This document shows, piece after piece, positions 48,101-60,092 of a stretch of DNA of 64,000 nucleotides. The stretch comes from Phoenix dactylifera (Eukaryota; Streptophyta; Magnoliopsida; Arecales; Arecaceae). A model generated the notes under the pieces. It worked only from the letters and a program-made list of their open reading frames with translations, was not told the DNA's origin and made no database searches. Position numbers and translations under genes: made by a program. Within the stretch, counting starts at the first letter, position 1. Each line of letters opens with the position of its first letter. The DNA lies in the NCBI RefSeq assembly GCF_009389715.1, contig NC_052409.1:1466001-1530000 (forward strand). The letters are read 5' to 3'.

Positions 48101-49383
48101 AGACCAATCTTTTGAAGAAATTTAAACCACCATGAGCAGTGTGAGCAGATGATGTGGATTTGTTGAGGAAGATCTTGGAATTCTTCTCTTTCCAGCATGC
48201 CCAAGTAATAGCAGTAATTACGATCAATATGATAGGATGGAAGTGTTTTGCAAAAGAGTCCTTAATCCAGATAAGGAAGAAAGCTCCAAACCTGGTAGGA
48301 GGTATTTGCACATCTAGGCTGCTGCTGATAATACTCCAGGTTTCCATGGAAATGGGACAGCTGTGATCAATTGATTCCCTGGCTCCATTACAAAGAACAC
48401 ATCCACCAAGATCTTTACCCAATTTCTTGCCAAGAATATCTCTAGTATTGAGCTTGTTTTTCAGACAAGCCAGATGAAGCATTTAACTTTGAGTGGCACA
48501 TTTAAGCTCTAAAAAGAAATGCACATTTAATTCCTCTACTGCTCGGAGAGGCTTTTTCCAAATTTTGAACCCATGACCTCTGGGTCATGATGGAGCAATC
48601 TTACCATTGTGCCAAGGCTCACCCTCATCCATCCGCCGCGGTATGTTTAGGACAAACAAATTCAGAGAAAAAGCACTATTCTCCTCTGAAAATTCATCCT
48701 AAATGTACAATAAATCCGCCGGAAATGTTCTTAATCACCATCAATAAACACGGAGTTAAATCCCTCGCTCACATGATGCCTAGTCATTCTGTCCTGTTTC
48801 GATGCACTTTGTGCACCAGTGTGGTTATTATGTACCACCAAGATTCGATTTTTATCCACCAAATCGCATTTTTGTTAAACATGGATGGCCTCCTTCCCTA
48901 GGACTCCCATTGTCAAGGCGAATAGTAACGATGGTTGATAAAAATCGAACAAAAGTTTCTAAGAAATTTCCAGCTATCAGGGCCCTAACTGTACGAACCT
49001 AGTTCTCGCACCCTCCCCAATTGTTTATTACCTAGCAGAACACAATTTAATCACCAAACCTAAAAGACTACGGCCAAGTGTTTCCCCCCCTTCCCTCAAG
49101 ATTTCGTGGAAGAAAACCCTCCTCGGATCCGTTTCCTTGGGTAGAACTGGAAACTGGAAAAGAGAGGAAGAGATTACAAGCACGAACCTCTGAAGAAGTT
49201 GGAGTTGGATTGGGCGGCAACGACGACGGGGGGCAACCGGGAAGGACCACGAACTTTATGGAAGCTTCTCCGTAGCGGCAACGGCGACCGGCGAAATCGA
49301 GAGGTGAGGGCGCGGCTGATCGGGCGAGGGGATAAAGCCGGGAGGAGGAGGAGGACGTTGGAGATGGAAGCGGAAGCCGCCAT
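45191..49383 (-). CDS. Plastid-targeted small membrane protein, function unknown, 4 exons
   Basis: Exons (minus): 49383-49188, 46423-46362, 46244-46140, 45343-45191; GT-AG junctions keep frame and give 171 aa. Residues 1 to about 55 are rich in Ser, Arg and Pro with almost no acidic residues, which fits a chloroplast transit peptide. Next comes a short conserved-looking part (VIQTAWRIGKDVTEAG), then one long or two close hydrophobic helices (about 93-134: RIGVAVAAGTVALILFKS, then FLSTAFFVLAMMGFIYFVF). The tail is hydrophilic with Gly/Ser and ends EEARRIMEKYK. Similar proteins appear to occur across land plants, but I cannot name the family. Introns 1 and 3 host transposons. The acceptor at 46424 was chosen over one 9 nt downstream because only it keeps frame. 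Confidence 0.82.
45616..45977. mobile_element. hAT-type MITE with exact 8-bp TSD, GGGCC-rich
   Basis: CGTGAAAG flanks the block exactly on both sides (45608-45615 and 45978-45985). Inside, the left end TAGGGCTGATCACGG and the reverse complement of the right end TAGAGCTTATCAAAA are imperfect terminal inverted repeats. The interior is filled with GGGCC/CGGGC words (for example TCGGGCCGGGC), like the subterminal transposase-binding repeats of hAT elements. It is 362 bp, non-coding, and lies in intron 3 of the plastid-protein gene. Confidence 0.88.
47513..48625 (-). mobile_element. tRNA-derived SINE split by a LINE insertion
   Basis: On the minus strand the tRNA-like head lies at 48625-48540 (GGTGAGCCTTGGCACAATGG as the A-box region, then GGTCATGGGTTCAAAAT as the B-box). 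The matching SINE body lies at 47609-47513 (CTCTCCGAACACTGGGGTAAGG ... TGCACTGGGCCGCC) and ends in a T/A tract. Both halves match the layout of a widespread plant SINE as I remember it. The piece between them (48539-47610) is LINE sequence. Confidence 0.7.
47610..48539 (-). mobile_element. 5'-truncated LINE with zf-RVT domain, inserted in the SINE
   Basis: The minus strand at 48482-48087 encodes a reverse-transcriptase zinc-binding (zf-RVT) region: CVLCNGARESIDH, then CPISMETWSII, then ITWACWKEKNSKIF. It ends near 47610 with an A-rich tail (AAAAAGAAAAA on the minus strand). A 19-nt sequence, GAAAAAGCCTCTCCGAGCA before it and GAAACAGTCTCTCCGAACA after it, agrees at 16 of 19 positions and is the likely target-site duplication. 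It lies in intron 1 of the plastid-protein gene. Confidence 0.75.
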
Positions 49384-51864
49384 GATGCGAGCAAGAGGGG
49401 AAGGCGAGGGGGTGAGGTTTCCTTGGGACATCAGGCGGCAACGGACTCTTGACATGGTGGGCCAGCTTCCACCGTTCCTGTGTTCGATCTTTTGCCTCAT
49501 TGTGTGGTGTTCATGGTTGGAGCAGCCGGACAAACTCTTTTTATCCCTTGAGAAAAAGAAGTAATCGGGCAGTTGATTTAGTGGTTAATTATGCTGTTAA
49601 TTGTTAGTTCAATAACTTCTAGCTGAATCAAAAACCATGACGAGTGCTGGCTGATATGTTTTGATGTTTTTTTTTCCTTTTTTTTTGGGTAAAATATCTC
49701 TCACCATATGAAAACTTTGCAACAAAGACTGGCTAATCGGACCGGCAGAGGATGGCCACCCACTGCTCAGTGATATTCGCAGATTGGTGAGAGATTGTGG
49801 CTCCTTTCAGACTGTTCGTGTATATCGGAAGGCGAATAAAGTCGCAGAACATTTGGAAGAGATCCATTGGACATATTATGTAGTTGTCCCTCCGCCTTTA
49901 TGCTATTTTCTTTCTCTCGACACTTTTGGCTGTACTGAGCTGTATGAGATGCCGCTGTACAAAAAAAAAACAAAATAAAAAATAAAATTAATTTTTTAAA
50001 TATACAGTCTTCATATTAATATTTTAAATATACAAGAAAAATCCACATAATTAAGCCAACACATCAATGCAAGGATTAAAGAAGTGGATAAAAGATGTAA
50101 AAGTTAGGAGAAAGGAAAACTGGAGTAATTAGGTGCCTTGAAGACATTTTAATTAAAGTTGGGCCTAACAATGGTGCATTTTCAAAGAGAGTATCAATAA
50201 GGGAAAATAAAGATTCTTCCAAAAAAGATAAGCCTAAACGGAGAGCAAAATATAGCCAACTTTGTGGGAAAGTAATATCAGGGGTTCATAATGATGAAAC
50301 AAAATGGTAATGTTTCGCATTCTTGATTGAAGTGTTCAACTTACCTTGATCAGATAAGATTGACTTGAATAGAGATATGAATCCATGATCGGTTCCAATA
50401 TCATGTTCATTTTACACTGGACTCCAGAAACTAAGAAAAAGAATCAACAATATGTATCAAGTCTTAAGAACAATAAATGGTAATTGCTATGGAACTTGGT
50501 TACTTGGGTCTTCAATAAACAGCTTAAGTCAAATGTTGGTGAAGTCATGTCGTCTCCTGCCGTCACGCTGTCACCTTAGAAGACAATGAAGGGTAATGTT
50601 TTGCATAATCTGAAGTTTCCACTGCTTAATCAACTCGACGATCCAAAATTTAGGAGATGGTCGTTGCTGGTTGTCTAATTATGCAGACGCTAGGGTTTTA
50701 ATGCTCAGGATGAAGATCCAGACGATACCAATCTTAAATGAGGAAGGGCAGGTGATAGGTGAGATTTGTAAATATTGATGTAAATTACAGCTTGTGATTT
50801 TCCCCTCCTTGAGTCAAAAAAGAACATTTTAATATAATTATATATTATGTTAACTGCTTTAACCATGTTTACAGGAATAGTTACTAGTGATGTATTCCAG
50901 GTGCTAGAAGCTGTGGATGTTTAGTCTGCAATCTCATTCATGATCACTCTGCATGTGTAAGTAAATATGTTTATAATGACGCCAACCAATATGAAGCCAT
51001 CAATCTCTTAAATTTGACCTGCGTATTGCACTGATATTTTTCTGTAGAATTGTACCAGTGGTAGAGATCAAACTGGAACTGGGTATTAGAAAGCTCAAAC
51101 CAGACTAGGCTATGAACAATGGATAGCTAATTTCAGTTTCAGGTTTTGGTAGCACAAGGATAGTTGAACTGGAAATATTTAGGTGAAAAAACTCACATGG
51201 TTTTTAACAAACCAAAGAAACCTATCCTATATCTGAGCTATTCCAGTTGAGAACTTCCTCTTTCAGTTTTTGTGCTTGTAAGTGCCTGAAAGTTTTCATC
51301 ACAAGGAACAGTGCTGTCATGTATGTTTTAAAATGGTTCTCTGAACTAACCCACCCAACAAGCAACAAGAAAATAATATCTCCAAACCAATGATGCGGCA
51401 CAACAACATGAATAATCTTAGGAAACTATTTTATGAAGCAAAATATAATATATGAAGGCTGTCCCAAAGAGGATTTCTTCAAGCTGATTATTTTAACCGA
51501 ATTTTGAAACAATCTATCACAAGTACATTCATGATCAGCATTTCTATAAGCTGATCCTTTAAACAATGTATCCTGCATGAATTAGGCATCATATGCACTC
51601 CCAAGCCCTAGTCCAGTTCATCATGCTGGACATTACACTTCGAAAGATAGCAATTCCTATTACATGGCACTGGTCCCTTTATAACAGCAAGTGGAAGGAC
51701 AAGAAGCAGCTTTTATAATGCAGGTATTTCCAGCAATATACATACAACATGGGACCTTTTGACAGCTTGGGCAAACGAGAATGCCAAATTCTGAAACCCC
51801 TGGAACTTTTTGTAGGGAGAAATAACCCCTTCTTTGAAGAGTAAACGAAAAAAAGGCAGTGTGT
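49384..51864. other. Spacer between the plastid-protein gene and CYP97A
   Basis: The left part is the promoter of the minus-strand plastid-protein gene; no clear TATA was seen. Apart from a LINE tail at 49730-49985, nothing coding is recognisable. The part next to 51864 should contain the CYP97A 3' UTR. Confidence 0.4.
49730..49985 (+). mobile_element. LINE 3'-end fragment (second family)
   Basis: The plus strand reads HPLLSDIRRLVRDCGSF, then VYRKANKVAEHL, the C-terminal part of a LINE RNase H domain. A short hydrophobic tail and an A-rich end (49960-49985) follow. Its sequence differs from the fragments at 22650-23812, so it represents another LINE family. It is strongly truncated. Confidence 0.65.
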
Positions 51865-54800
51865 TTATGACATTTGGGCTGTAGAGACTTCACCTTCCTG
51901 ATCCTCCTCAGATATACTGCTGCTAACTGTAGATGGAGTCGAGCTTAGAGGTTGATCACCATCTACCCTCAGTATTTTTGTCTCTAAATTGGGGATTATG
52001 GGAGGCATAGTCCTGCGTGTAACAGTCATCTTCAATCCCTCAGTAGTGTGGATGGTTGCTCCTGTTGTCATCCCCACCTGCATATATGAATTTTCATGCT
52101 ACATTAGAAATGCTGATTGTTGACATCAGAGAAGTTACGATAGATGTTTAGCCAAAGGTGAATGACTTACAGGCGCTGCTCCAGGTGCCATTTGAAAGTT
52201 GAATCGTCTTGTAAGCATTGCTGTTGCTACCACTGTCTGCAGAAAAAAAAACATTAGTTTATAAATGCATCCTTGAGAACGCAAAACTTCAATATTTTGC
52301 ATCCCACGAACTCAAGTTATGGTACACTCTATAATATAACGAATGATATTCTATTATAAATATGCTACTCCTTTTTTCCCTTCTTTTGTGGGCTTATAAA
52401 TGTCCAGCTTCGAGGATAGAAGTGATGGAGGAACATATTAAGATGCAATGTCCTAAGCTATGAGCTCTGGATCGTAATAAGGAAAGATTCTTGGGTATGG
52501 AGGAAGTTTGTGGGGAAGGATGTAAGAAAAGGTTATACTGATGGAAAATGGAAAATGACTTATCGTAGGACTGATTGGTAAAATAGGTTCTAAAGCTGAA
52601 ACAGATGGACAGAACGGCTTATGACCTGTGGTTGTGTTTATGATTCACACCTTCAAGAACGAGCGAGATCTCAGAGAATTACCTCAAATGTAGCAAACAT
52701 GTCTCCAATACACTTTCTTGGCCCACCACCAAATGGTAAATAACTGAAATAATTGCAGTTGATAACATGAGCATAACTGCAGCTTAAGTATCAAACACTA
52801 AATAAAACCATAAAAACAATACGTTTTCCACAGAAAAACTGTAAAAACAAAGATCCAAGAGTACAACTGTCCTATGATGTATTGACTGTTGTGGTCGGAT
52901 CCAAATGGGATGATGTGCTGTGTAGTGTTTTTATGTGTTCATATGAAATTTTAAGTTTCTTGCACTGATAATATAGAACATCTCTTTTCATGAGGGACTT
53001 GGAGTTACAAAACTTGATTCACATCGACAGCAAAAAACAAAGCAACATAAAAGAACTAAAATAAGAAGCAAAAAACTTCGATTAATAATGCAAACCTGAA
53101 ATTTTGATTAGTCTCATTTGGATTTGGTTCATCTAGTGGCCATCTTTCAGGATTGAAACTATCAGCATCAACCCAATGCTTAGGGCATCGATGGAGGTTC
53201 CACACAGAAATAAAAATATCTTCACCCCTATCAATCAAAATAAATAAAAAAAAAAAACAGAATCTCAACAATGTTTTTGAAGTATTACAGTCAACTTTAA
53301 TATAACAAGAACCAAAGCCAGTAGAATTGAAAATCATTTCATTGCATCATAGCAGAATATGCATCTGCCTGTTTTATATAGAAACACAGCCCGTTGTGCT
53401 CTTATTCTGAAGGTTGCATGCGCATGTACGAGCATGCACACATGTGAAGTTGACAGCATGTGCACATGTGGTTTATGGGATAAAAGTAACATAAGAATAT
53501 TGTCAGGCAGTAATGCAATTCAGCATTGTAATCTACAGATATACAAGGTCCATGTTCAACCTAAAATTCCAAATCATTTTTTTATAAATCGATATAAATA
53601 TGTTTTCTTCAACAGGTGTCAGGGTTATCCATGCATAGGGGTCCACTATTTACCCATGAAAACCTGCCAGAATTTATTCAGTTGAGCTTGAGATGAGCCT
53701 CTGGTGTCCTTTATTACCCCGAAATTACATCCCTGCTTTTCTCATCCCTTTTCCGTGCATGTTGGCTGTTCTAAATTTGCTTCACTTGCTTCATCAGAAA
53801 ATTTAGGTTCTCCCATATAGAATTATTGGGATTTTCTTTCCCACTAAGTACTCTGTTCTGTCTTTTGCAAAAGCCCACCCTTTCTCTTTCCTATTCACTG
53901 AGTTATTTTGCAGTCACTGAAGTTTGCCGGATAGTAGTTTTGGGTCAACTCCATCCCCTTGAGCATCCCTAGCATATGCTTTGGATCGAATTTTGTTTGA
54001 CATATGTCCTTTATGAGTTGGAAAAACTAGACATCTCTTCTCCATCTAAACTGAATATCATGCGGCCCCTTATAATGTAAACTGATATGTGTAATTGAAG
54101 TAAGGGAGAAAGAAGAGACACCAATCCAAGCAAGTCTCCATAGCAAAACCTCAAAAGAGAGAAAAAAGTTCTTAAGAACATCTAGAAGTGTCTTTGAGTA
54201 GCTTCTTTAAGCAGGTGAAGATAACTAAAAACTCCGATATACCATATTTTGTATCGATAAAAAATTAACAGAGCAAAGCCATCACTATAATCTTAGTCAA
54301 AATTGGGATAAATATTCTTAAATGTGATAAAATTATTACCGTTTTATCGGGTACTTCCCAAGCACATCATCTTCAAGAGAACGGCGAATTAAAACTGGTG
54401 GTTGCGGGTAAAGTCTCAATGACTGCAAAATAATTTGAATTTGTGTCATTATATTTGCCTAGATGACACAGTAAGACCTCCTTAAAGTGTTTGTAAATGA
54501 GCCACATTGATGCAAATCAAAATGAATCACAAGCACTCACTTCATTGATCACTCGTGTAGTGTACTTTAATTTCTTCATGTCTTCAATTGTTGGAAAGCG
54601 ATCCCCTAAAATGGAGTCAACCTGAAAACCATGACCAAACAAAGCATTTATGGTTTTTGAAAAGAAGAGTGAAGTATTAAATTGTTTAATCTTATGTATA
54701 TAGAAATGCTCAGTTTACCTCTTCTTGGAGCTTGGCCATGACTCCTGGCTCCTTTAAAGGAAAAACATAAATTATTTAAAGCAGAAAGTAATATGTGCAT

Positions 54801-57214
54801 GAAAGCCATAAACTTTGCAAGAATTATGTAATCTGTCTTTAGTAAAATTATACAATAATATGTGAGTGAAAATAAATTTGCATGCATAAGTTGTACATTA
54901 GCAATTGCCTAATAATAGACCATAGTCTAGTCTCCTGCCAACTGTATTGTGCTCATTCCGAGAATGCTAATGCAGCTACTTGGGTGCAGTAACCCACAAG
55001 AAGTTACCTAGGAATTGCAGAATGTTATCCAAGCTTGGTAATTTGCAGCAAAATAAGAAAATTATGCTTATGCAACTAGTAATCGAATGATGGTTACCTT
55101 AGAAAGAAGATAAAAGGTCCATGTTAAAACTGCTGCGGATGTTTCATGGCCAGCTATAAGCATCGTCATCAAATCATCACGAAGTTGCTTGCTAGAAACC
55201 TAATACAAGCATTAAAGAATTTAGACGAACATGTTCAACTGCCAAATATACAAACTTCAAACAACACAGAATTTGATGCATACATCATCTCCTGATGCCA
55301 GTAGAAAGTGAAGAATGCTAGGATCTTGCTCATTCATGTACTCCTCATGAAATTGCAACTCCTCTTGCTCTACCATTCTCTGTAATCATGAACAGACAAG
55401 AGCAATTCAGGCTAGTACAGAACAGTTAGTAATATGTTGCATAAGTACCGAAATGCATCCAGCAAAGTAAATATGTGTTTGCTCAGATGGTATCCATAAC
55501 CTTCTGAAGTTATATTATCTTTAAGTTATAGCAATAACTTATAACCTGGGGAATCTTAATCTGTTGAATGCATCAAATACTGGGGGCCAAAGAAACTTAT
55601 ATTTTCTACCACTGAACATCAATGTACTTGACAAGAATTACCTTGCAAATAGCAATCAAATTATCAAGGGTTCCATTGATCAACTTAAGAGCTTCTGCGA
55701 CCTTCTTCTGCCGTGGGGAGATATCTTTCCATATTGGAATTTCCCACGTTGGTATTGGAGAAGTACTTCGCATCTCTGCTTCTCTCAGAACGCTGTAAAC
55801 TGCCTGTAGATTACATGGAAAGAGATATGTCATATCACAAACAGAAAACATGAAAATGGACAAGATATGTGAGTAAGTGGATGCAAACATGCAAATGTAA
55901 AAAGAATTAAGATAAACACCTCCACTATTCCGTTATCATATGCTAAAGAGTCAAACTCATAATTGAAGACAGCCTTGCCAATGATATCCAATGTCAAGCG
56001 TGAAAAGAGCGACTCCATCTCCACATCCTCTCCATCTGATGCTGCAGCATCCAACTTCTCGCAGAGCCTATATGAAGCTTCTCCAAAGAGACTGATCATG
56101 GAAGCAACATACTGTTCACAAAACCCAGTGAGGACACACAAAGAGACAACAGAAACAAAACCCAGTCGCTGAATTCAACCGATCAACAAAGAAGTAATTG
56201 CCTTCTGATGCAATGCTGGGACGATGGCACGTCTCCGGACCCGCCAAATCTCACCGTCAGCTGGGATTAAACCCTTTCCCATCACAAACTCCAGAATTTC
56301 TGCCAATATACCCTGTATCCACCAAAACAAATACGTATACTACCATCAAGAATGGAAAATTTGATAAAAAAAGGAAAGAAGAAATTATCGGAATACCTTG
56401 GAGTAAGCCTTGGAATTATTCCTCAGTATGTGCTTAGCTATCGCCGGATCAGAAACGATCAGAAACGACTGATTAATTTTTTTTATAAAAAAAAAAACCC
56501 GAAACTTTAGCATTAAGAGAAATTTCCCATTCTTGCCAAAAAGTAGTACAAACAGAAGTAGTAGGAGCACTGAAAAAAAATCATTACCTTGGGGCCAAAG
56601 GTGAGGCGAAAGATACCTCCATAGGTGAGGAAGAGCTCGTAAAGAGGGAGAAAGAAGGCCTGCCCTCCCACAGCCCTGAACGACCCCTTGGCCTGCGGGA
56701 TCTCTGGCCGCTCCCCCTCCGGCGAACCATCCTCGCCGGCCAATCTCGACAGCAGCTCCTTCAAGAGCTTCCCTGGTGGCCCCAGCTTCGCGAGCCCACT
56801 CTTCACCACAGAAATCCACCTTTTCTTGGAAGAAAAAGGAAAACAATCAGTAACCAGTCCGTGGAAGACGAGGAGCTAGAGATGCGTGGGAGGAGGGGAT
56901 GAGAGAAGGGATTCGGACCCGGATTGCTGGGCGGTGAACTCGCCGGAGGCGATGCGGGCGGCGAGCTGAGCCCGGCGCTTCTCCTCGAGGAGCCGTTCGA
57001 CTTCCTTGACGGCGGGGTCGTCATCTCCCTGGTCGGGTTGGCCGTTCGAGGAGGAGGAGGAGGAGGAGGAGGAGAAGCATCGGAGCGAGCGCCGCCTGTG
57101 GGGCAGAGAGACGAAGCTGGGATTGGGCCTCTGGTGGTGTGACCGCGAGGGGAGATGGGAGAATTGGAGGAAGGGGGAGGAGGAGGAGGAGTAGAGATTG
57201 GACGTAGAAGCCAT
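51865..57214 (-). CDS. CYP97A: CYP97A carotenoid beta-ring hydroxylase (LUT5-type P450), 15 exons
   Basis: Plastid P450 of lutein synthesis that hydroxylates the beta-ring of alpha-carotene. Exons (minus): 57214-56919, 56819-56588, 56468-56397, 56312-56202, 56111-55920, 55803-55642, 55379-55284, 55199-55098, 54751-54719, 54621-54541, 54422-54340, 53227-53096, 52743-52683, 52236-52171, 52077-51865; continuous frame, 643 aa. Ser-rich transit peptide with a poly-Ser run; then [34 protein letters not shown]-helix AGHETS (403-408), ExxR ESLR (459-462), FNPERW (511-516) and heme loop [10 protein letters not shown] with Cys542. The match to Arabidopsis LUT5 (CYP97A3) is close throughout. Intron 4 starts with GC instead of GT (56201), an unusual but known splice class. 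Tail after [13 protein letters not shown] is longer than in LUT5 and acidic. Confidence 0.96.
57048..57074 (-). repeat. (GAG)9 coding microsatellite, poly-Ser in CYP97A transit peptide
   Basis: Nine perfect GAG units on the plus strand read as serine codons (TCC) in the CYP97A transit peptide at about residues 47-56. A trinucleotide repeat changes length without breaking frame, so the transit peptide may vary among individuals. Confidence 0.9.
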
Positions 57215-57619
57215 GTCGGGATGAAAGGTTCTGGGGAGTAGAGGGTGGTGGTGGTGGTTTTGGGTTTAGATTTTTAGGGCCAAGAAGAGAGGAAGGCGAG
57301 AAGATGATGAAGCGGGTGAAGCCGGCCACGCGGCCGTCTGCGTGACGCTTTTTTTTTCGCCTCTTTGTTTTGTACCTGACCGGGGAACCCTCGCGCTTTG
57401 GAATCTTCAGTCACTGTGGGACGGGGATCAGCCCCAGATACGGAGATACTGCGTACTACTGCTAGGAATGTGACAAATATACGAGTGGAAGGCGTATTTT
57501 GGTGAAAATGGTCTTCATGAATGGAAACGAAAGAAGGGGACGTGTCGATTGTTTGAGGTGGGATTTCAGTATTTTGTTTTTTACTACAGTGGATGGCTCA
57601 TATACTTCTACTATAGATA

Positions 57620-58470
57620 CATCCCAAAAAAAATAAAAAATAACACACCAATCTACAGAGTTCCTCCAGAGTGATCAGCCGCTTACGAAGCCTCCGAATC
57701 CATGGCCACTTGGCCTCTTTGTAAACATACTTGGCTTGGAACACAACATTGCCTCTCATTATAGCCTGAATGTCCTAAGTAGGGGGTGGTGCCCATCCAC
57801 GCCACCGATGTCCCTCTGGATCAAACCAATCACCGTGGCTAAGTCACCCTCAAGCAGCACTGTTCTGGGCCGCTAAACACGTCGTACATTACCCAAACCA
57901 GCCCACATCACTCTAAACTTCGCCTTCGGAATAGAGGTGTCGAAGATCTAGCACTCGCCAGCAGCAATCATCCTAGAGTGTGGGCCTTTGATGATGAAAC
58001 CTATACCATCTCTCCTGCCACCATCAAGCACGCATCCATGAGGAAACTCGGGAGTGAGGGCCCTCAGATTAAAAACACCATCCGAGGCGCTATAAGAGCA
58101 AAGGTAGAACCCCAAGTGCCTCAAGCTATTAAAGGTTCATTTGATAGGCCAATATGGGTGACCCCTGCCACTTAAACTTGGGCCTGCTCCATAACGAACT
58201 TGGGTGAAGAGAGGCCTGCTCCAAATATCTAAACGTTTGTAGCCAGTTGGATGTGGTAAGCCGTATAAGTTGCCATAATAGCCACCTGCCGAGTCTGACT
58301 GTCTGAGGGGCGGTGGTCCATCATCTAAGTGCCTGTAGAAAGGGGCCCGAGTGGCACCGCGCATCGGACGGGATGTTGACGAACCTTCATGATGGGTGTA
58401 TAAATCACATGCAAGAGTGGGTGCACCAAGACATGTGATTTTGGACATGGTTACTTTAACCGAAAGATGC
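57620..58470 (-). mobile_element. 5'-truncated LINE, same family as 22985-23812
   Basis: On the minus strand, RNase H text is recoverable over frame breaks: LLEGDLATVIGLIQRD, HHPLLRTF, QAKYVYKEAKW. The upstream part encodes QSDSAGGYYGNLYGLPHP, then RLDIWSRPLFTQV, which parallels the degraded peptide upstream of the RNase H domain at 22985-23290. The relative orientation of the two parts is the same in both copies. It is inactive. Confidence 0.6.
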
Positions 58471-58865
58471 ATTTCTTTTTTTGGGCAGCAAGTGTGAGGA
58501 TTCTAAACGTTGGTATAATCTTTGTTTTTCTACTGAAAAAATTTATTTTCAGTTACCATGGATCACAAATGTAGATCATATACAATATCAATTATTTATA
58601 ATTTCAAATCAAAATTAACCCTTTTTTTTGGGTAAAAAAATTAACCTTTATCAAGTCATAGTAGGGCAATCCAAGAGAAAGATATGGATTTTATAGCTCC
58701 ATTGTTGGGAACGCAAGCATACATGTATTTACCAATTTTCAGTCTCTTATGAAAAAAAGGAAAAAGAATAAAAAATTATCTTATTTTAGAATTAAGAGAA
58801 AACTATTGGCTGCTTCTAACTTTTTTCAGGATCATTTTGGGATAAATGCAGCAGCAAAACCTTCT
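58471..58865. other. AT-rich spacer
   Basis: No gene or clear repeat end is visible. Confidence 0.35.
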
Positions 58866-59800
58866 TAGGCCCTATTTGGGGGAGTTTTTGGAGGGCCAAA
58901 AAGTACTTTCTGCCCTCCAAAAGTAATTTTAGATAAAAAATGGTGTTTGGTAAAATTTTCAGAAAGCTGTTTTAGCTTTTTCGGAAAGCTAAAGACAGCT
59001 TTTGATGCTGTTTTCAGCTTTGTCGGAAAGCTGTATTTTTGACAAAAATGCCCATATTAAAATATAATAATTACATAGTTTGTCCCTTTATTATGAAAAA
59101 TTAATTTATACTAATAATTATAATATTTTATAACTTTATTATTGTACTATACTATAAATATAATATCATATTATATTATATTATAATAAATTAATATATT
59201 ACGCTAGATAATTATGTTATATTATAAAAAATTAATTTATACTAATAATTATAATATTTTATACCTTTATTATTGTATTATACTATAAATATTATATTAT
59301 ATTACATTACATCATAATACATTAATATGTTATTTTAAATAATTTAATATTATGTTATATTATGAAAAATTAATTTATACTAATAATTATAATATTTTAT
59401 ATCTTTATTATTGTATTATATTATAAATATAATATATATTACATTATATCATAATACATTAATATGTTATGTTAAATAATTTAATATTATGTTATATTAT
59501 CAAAAAATAATTTACTCTAATAATTATATTACTATTATACTATATTATAATAATATTATTTTATATTACAATAATATTATACTATATCGTATATTTATGT
59601 ATTAATATATATTATGTTTTATTATGTTTTGTTGTATAATACTATGCAATGTTTTTTATGATAATTTTGTTATACAAAAGTACTCTCTCAGTTTATTTAC
59701 CAAATATATGTTAAAGTATTGTGACACTTTATAAATGTAGTTACTAAATAGTAAATAACTTTTTATAATAGCTCATAGCTCTACTTCCAACCGCTTATAT
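58866..59800. mobile_element. MITE-like element with AT-rich expanded interior
   Basis: The left end GGCCCTATTTGGGGGAG, with AGGGCC and CCCTCC motifs just inside, resembles the ends of plant MITEs with 'GGCCCTGTTTGG'-type termini. AAGCTGTTTTAGCTTTTTC and similar words repeat at 58970-59030. Near 59771 TAGCTCATAGCTCTACTTCC resembles an inner 3' end, but the matching terminal repeat is missing. The limits are therefore approximate. It includes the tandem array at 59091-59540. Confidence 0.45.
59091..59540. repeat. AT-rich tandem array, period about 131-138 bp
   Basis: Three full units and a partial fourth begin near 59090, 59221, 59359 and 59496. Each starts ATTAT(G/A/C)AAAAA(A)TTAATTTA and carries CTAATAATTATAATATTTTA next. 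The units are almost free of G and C, and differ mostly by single bases and short indels. Confidence 0.85.
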
Positions 59801-60092
59801 TAAGTTATTTCACGTTATATACTTATATTAGAATAGTTATTCGGCAGCGAGAAAAGTCTGATTGGAATTGTAACTCTATATTTTAAGTTAGATTGGCAAA
59901 TAATGTACAAGTTATCTGGCACTTTATTCCTGCTCTATTCCCGAACATAAAGCAACCTGATTAATTTAAATAAATCTTGTTACAAATGAGTTCCTCAACA
60001 ACGTTGGCGTTTCCCATACGCGTTTCTAGAAACATTATAATAAACAGCAGGGGTGAGGGATAGGGAAGGGAGAGAGAGAAATCGGAAGAGGG

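Noticed and set aside
48587-48901. 104-codon plus-strand frame in intron 1 of the plastid-protein gene
   Set aside because: It begins inside the antisense SINE head and shows no domain.
56112-56201. U12-type intron in CYP97A
   Set aside because: The GC donor context (GCAATTACTT) does not match the U12 donor consensus (RTATCCTT), and the acceptor side has a normal pyrimidine tract with AG.
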